From Paulinella micropora (Eukaryota; Cercozoa; Imbricatea; Euglyphida): a stretch of 57,407 nucleotides of DNA. Location: contig BJOX01000357.1 in assembly GCA_009731375.1 (NCBI GenBank), forward strand, positions 266,511-323,917, in the 5' to 3' direction. Numbering within the stretch: the first letter of the stretch is position 1; every line of letters begins with the position of its first letter. This document shows positions 54,117 through 57,407 of the stretch, in pieces. The position numbers and the translations under genes are program-made. Under the pieces are notes generated by a model. That model was not told where the DNA came from. It saw only the letters and a list, made by a program, of their open reading frames with translations, and did not search any database.

Positions 54117-54270
54117 GAATGTATGTATATGTATGTATGTATGTGTATGTATGTATGTATGTAAGTACTTATGTATGTATGTATGTATGTATGTATGTAT
54201 GTGTATGTATGCATGTATGTATGTTATGTTGTAATGTATGTTATGTATGTTATGTATGTGTTGTATTTTT
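53345..54270. repeat. (TATG)n array with GCATGCATGC and TCTG blocks
   Basis: The array continues as (TATG)n with ATGCATGC blocks, a (TCTG)n block at 53640-53677 and a repeated GACATATGTATGTAT unit near 53728-53765. Confidence 0.95.
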
Positions 54271-54295
54271 TGAATAATGCATGGGTGTACCTCTG

Positions 54296-54601
54296 CTACG
54301 GTAACCCGTGACCAGGCATCGGATAATCGAGGAAACGTTGCTCAACCGGATCCCAGCTCGCAAGATCCAGTACAAAGTTCTCTTGCATGGGAGTTTTGCA
54401 ATTCTTGCATATGAAAGAGGGGTTTTCAGTCCATCGAAAGGGTGAATGCCCGGTCCAACCACACGTCTTGCACTCGTAATTATACAAGGTGGTCCTGTGT
54501 CGATCCCTCATGCCATCGAACAAAAACGAAGAAACTGGATTGTCCAGGTCACTGTCAAAGGTCTGGTGTGAAGCTGTGAAGGCAGCAGGTACTGAACGCA
54601 A
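54296..54601 (-). CDS. Terminal exon with zinc-ribbon motif
   Basis: The minus-strand frame ends at TAG 54296 and contains YECKTCGWTGHSPFRWTENP and SFICKNCKTPMQENF, two C-x2-C knuckles 20 residues apart. It then reads LDLASWDPVEQRFLDYPMPG. Upstream the frame is closed by a stop, so the first codons (TTG or an internal ATG MRDRHRTTLYN) do not fix the start; an AG-bounded splice site is likelier. It looks like a rubredoxin-type zinc ribbon of a host protein, but no family is assigned. Confidence 0.45.
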   Translation of the reverse strand: MRSVPAAFTASHQTFDSDLDNPVSSFLFDGMRDRHRTTLYNYECKTCGWTGHSPFRWTENPSFICKNCKTPMQENFVLDLASWDPVEQRFLDYPMPGHGLP

Positions 54602-54899
54602 CCCTGTGACAACCCTTTACCCAAAAGTGCGCTTCGGACACCCCAAATTGCCGATATGTCGCGGTTCTACCTCGGCTGGCCCGGCAGTTTGCACACAAAC
54701 CTCTGACCTGGCACAGTCGTCCTCAGTCTTGGCTGGTAGACCAAAACATGGTTTTTTCCACTTTTGCCATCATCTCCTTGTGGTGCTCGGTGCTTTCAGG
54801 AGGTACGGTTTCCTGTACAAAAAAAATGAATTAGAAAAGTGGAACTGACCACAGAGCTTGCAGCGGGACCACCCGAACACTCTGGGTTGTGTTGTTTAG

Positions 54900-54981
54900 T
54901 GCATGCGGGCCTCAACTGGGGTATCGTGGGCCCCGGACGGATTGCCCACGAATTTACTGTCTCGCTGAAATTGTCTCAGAG
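54900..54981 (+). CDS. Exon of a Gfo/Idh/MocA-family dehydrogenase
   Basis: Between TTGTTTAG and GTCCAA an 82-nt exon encodes HAGLNWGIVGPGRIAHEFTV followed by SLKLSQ. W-G-I-x-G-x-G-x-I-A-x-x-F is the NAD(P)-binding Rossmann start of Gfo/Idh/MocA oxidoreductases, such as dihydrodiol dehydrogenases. The rest of the gene would continue to the right across the CT array. A short segment SIARFATP near 55020-55042 could be the next piece. Confidence 0.6.
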
Positions 54982-55169
54982 GTCCAAACAGCAATCCATT
55001 TCACAACGAGGCAAGATCAGTATTGCCCGCTTTGCAACTCCAGTGAGCAGTCCAGTAGTATTGTGTATGAGTCTGCCTGTCATTTCTGTTTCTGCTTTTG
55101 CTGGTTTATAATAGTAGTGTGTATGAGTCTGCCTTTCATTTTCTGTTTCTGCTTTTGCTTGTTTGGGTG

Positions 55170-55915
<746 letters not shown>

Positions 55916-56091
55916 TCTTCTTCTTCTTCGTTTTTATTGAGAGAACAATTTTTACAATTGGACTCAGGGAACTCCACGTGAAAAGTATAGCTAGTAAGTT
56001 ATACCTTTATCAAAGGTGGAAACCTAGTTATTCAGTTGAGCGTATTAAGGAAGATATTAAATATTAAATTAGTATTCAGCGGCTCAGTATT

Positions 56092-56650
56092 AATATTATA
56101 TTATAGTTATTAAAATTTACATTTTTGCTTAGATATGTTGCGTGGTGATATATATTATTATGCTATGTTATGGATATGTAATTGTAAAGGTGTAGTCATG
56201 TGTGGCGGCCCCCCCCTCTCTTTTCTTTTTCTAGAAAAGGAATAAAAGAAGAAAAGGGGGGGGGGTGGAAGTTGTTGATATTGTATTATAGTTATTAAAA
56301 TTAATATTTTTGCTTAGATATGTTGCGCGGTGATATATATTATTATGCTATGTTATGGATATGTAATTGTAAAGGTGTAGTCGTATGTGTGGCGGCCCCC
56401 CCCTCTCTTTTCTTTTTCTAGAAAAGGAAAAAAGAAGAAAAAGGGGGGGGGTGGAAGTTGTTGATATTGTATTATAGTTATTAAAATTAATATTTTTGCT
56501 TAGATATGTTGCGCGGTGATATATATTATTATGCTATGTTATGGATATGTAATTGTAAAGGTGTAGTCGTATGTGTGGCGGCCCCCCCCTCTCTTTTCTT
56601 TTTTCACAGAAAAGAGTAAAAGAGAAGGGGGGGGGGGGGGGGTGGGAGTG
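56092..56650. repeat. Three-copy 184-bp tandem repeat with C/G hairpin
   Basis: Each unit contains TTGCTTAGATATGTTGCG, a TATATATTATTATGCTATG segment and then a palindrome running from CCCCCCCTCTCTTTTC to GAAAAGGGGGGGG. Copies start near 56092, 56276 and 56460. The second and third are closest to each other. Confidence 0.9.
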
Positions 56651-56794
56651 GGCGTGGTTGACCATATACGTCGATTGATTCGGATAGTTCTTCTTCAGGT
56701 AGTAGACAAAGGAGCAAGCCTAGTGTTCTTCTCCTCTCCCCCCCCCCCCTCTATTTTTTTTTTCCCCTTCGCGTGTGTGCATACGTTATATGTA

Positions 56795-57406
56795 CTATGA
56801 TGTTTGTTGGTGTTTTAGTAGATATGCAGTTAGTGCTTTCTTGAATGGTTTGATTTTTGTTTCATCTGTTATATGTTTTGGGATTGACTTCCATTGATCT
56901 GCAAAGATCTTGGTGAGGTATGGGTCTTTGTGGTTAACAAAGAGGTTGCCTTTTGTTGAGTATCGGGTTTTGTATGAGTGTATGATATTGATTGGTGTAA
57001 AGGTGTTGTTGTGGAGTGGTCTGTTGAGATGTTTTTTAGGGTAAATGAATGGGTGATTTTCTATGCATACACGGAGGGTGTATAGGTGGGTGATGTCAAG
57101 CAGTTCGAGTTGGTTTAGGATTGGTTTTGTATGTGCGCGGTAATGTGTTTTTGCAATTACTCTGATTATTTTTTAATGTATTTTTATGAGTGGTTGTATA
57201 TATTTCTTTTTGTTGTCATGCGTCCCCCAGATGGAGATGTTTTGTATAAGGTGTGGAAAAATGTGTGTATAGTATAGTTGTTTCATTTGTTTTATGTTTA
57301 GATATTTTTTAGCATATAGTAATGAGTTGATTGTGGGTTGGAGTTTACGGATTATGTTGTTAATATGTTGGTCATATTTAAGGTTATGTTGTAGTGTTAT
57401 GCCTAG
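56795..57406 (-). pseudogene. Non-LTR retrotransposon (LINE) RT C-terminal part, partial
   Basis: The minus-strand frame enters from the right edge and reads LGITLQHNLKYDQHINNIIR, then YYTHIFPHLIQNISIWGTHD and VIAKTHYRAHTKPIL, and ends FKKALTAYLLKHQQTS. This is the thumb and C-terminal region of LINE reverse transcriptases (L-G-x-x-L-D-x-x-L, P-x-L-x-Y-x-x-x-x-W-G, R-x-H-T). A single in-frame TAA near 57174 breaks it. The rest of the element lies outside the window. Confidence 0.75.
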
Positions 57407-57407
57407 G

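Noticed and set aside
51175-54277. Many overlapping frames of MYVC, TYVR and similar
   Set aside because: Repeat artefacts of TATG/ACGT arrays.
57174-57176. Alternative genetic code (TAA read as Gln)
   Set aside because: Only one in-frame TAA in a retroelement remnant supports it, while TAA, TAG and TGA end intact genes such as the capsid, ATPase and protease ORFs at sensible lengths.

Overview
The window is nuclear DNA of a microbial eukaryote that I cannot name. Three things point to this: protein-coding exons bounded by GT/AG signals, very long simple-sequence arrays, and a dense set of eukaryotic transposable elements. TAA, TAG and TGA all end intact reading frames, so the standard code fits. 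Twelve runs of N interrupt the sequence, and many single-base frameshifts break otherwise well conserved genes.

Region 1 (1-12175): a host gene spread over about 11 kb, most of whose introns are largely (TATC)n, (CATA)n, (CT)n, (CA)n and similar arrays. Eleven short exons (386 to 11341) join in compatible phase into one predicted protein of 533 aa. Its middle part looks like an Orai/CRAC-type calcium channel, and its last exon encodes a long Ser/Arg-rich tail. A 1.27-kb Tc1/mariner-like element (4658-5928) sits in one intron.

Region 2 (12176-33653): a complete 21.47-kb Maverick/Polinton (polintovirus) with 300-bp terminal inverted repeats and a 6-bp target duplication, ACTCAT. It carries the full virion-type gene set: double jelly-roll major capsid protein, penton-like minor capsid protein, adenain-like protease, packaging ATPase, protein-primed DNA polymerase B and rve integrase. 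It also has a roughly 1,290-residue phage-like fibre gene ending in an S74 self-cleaving chaperone domain. Two intergenic modules, one before the penton gene and one before the integrase, share a 3-prime hairpin with compensatory stem changes and a promoter-proximal motif.

Region 3 (33654-47090): two LTR elements. The first (33764-37210) is a gag-only element with about 200-bp direct repeats. The second (37511-47086) is a Ty3/gypsy-order Gag-PR-RT-RH-IN element with two identical 130-bp LTRs and a GTAG target duplication.

Region 4 (47091-57407): sparse host sequence with exon-like fragments (an orphan 147-aa ORF, an acidic C-terminal exon, a zinc-ribbon exon and a Gfo/Idh/MocA dehydrogenase exon), a 295-bp MITE, about 3.1 kb of (TATG)n grading into self-complementary (ACGT)n, (CT)n arrays, a three-copy 184-bp repeat, and the 3-prime end of a non-LTR retrotransposon at the right edge.
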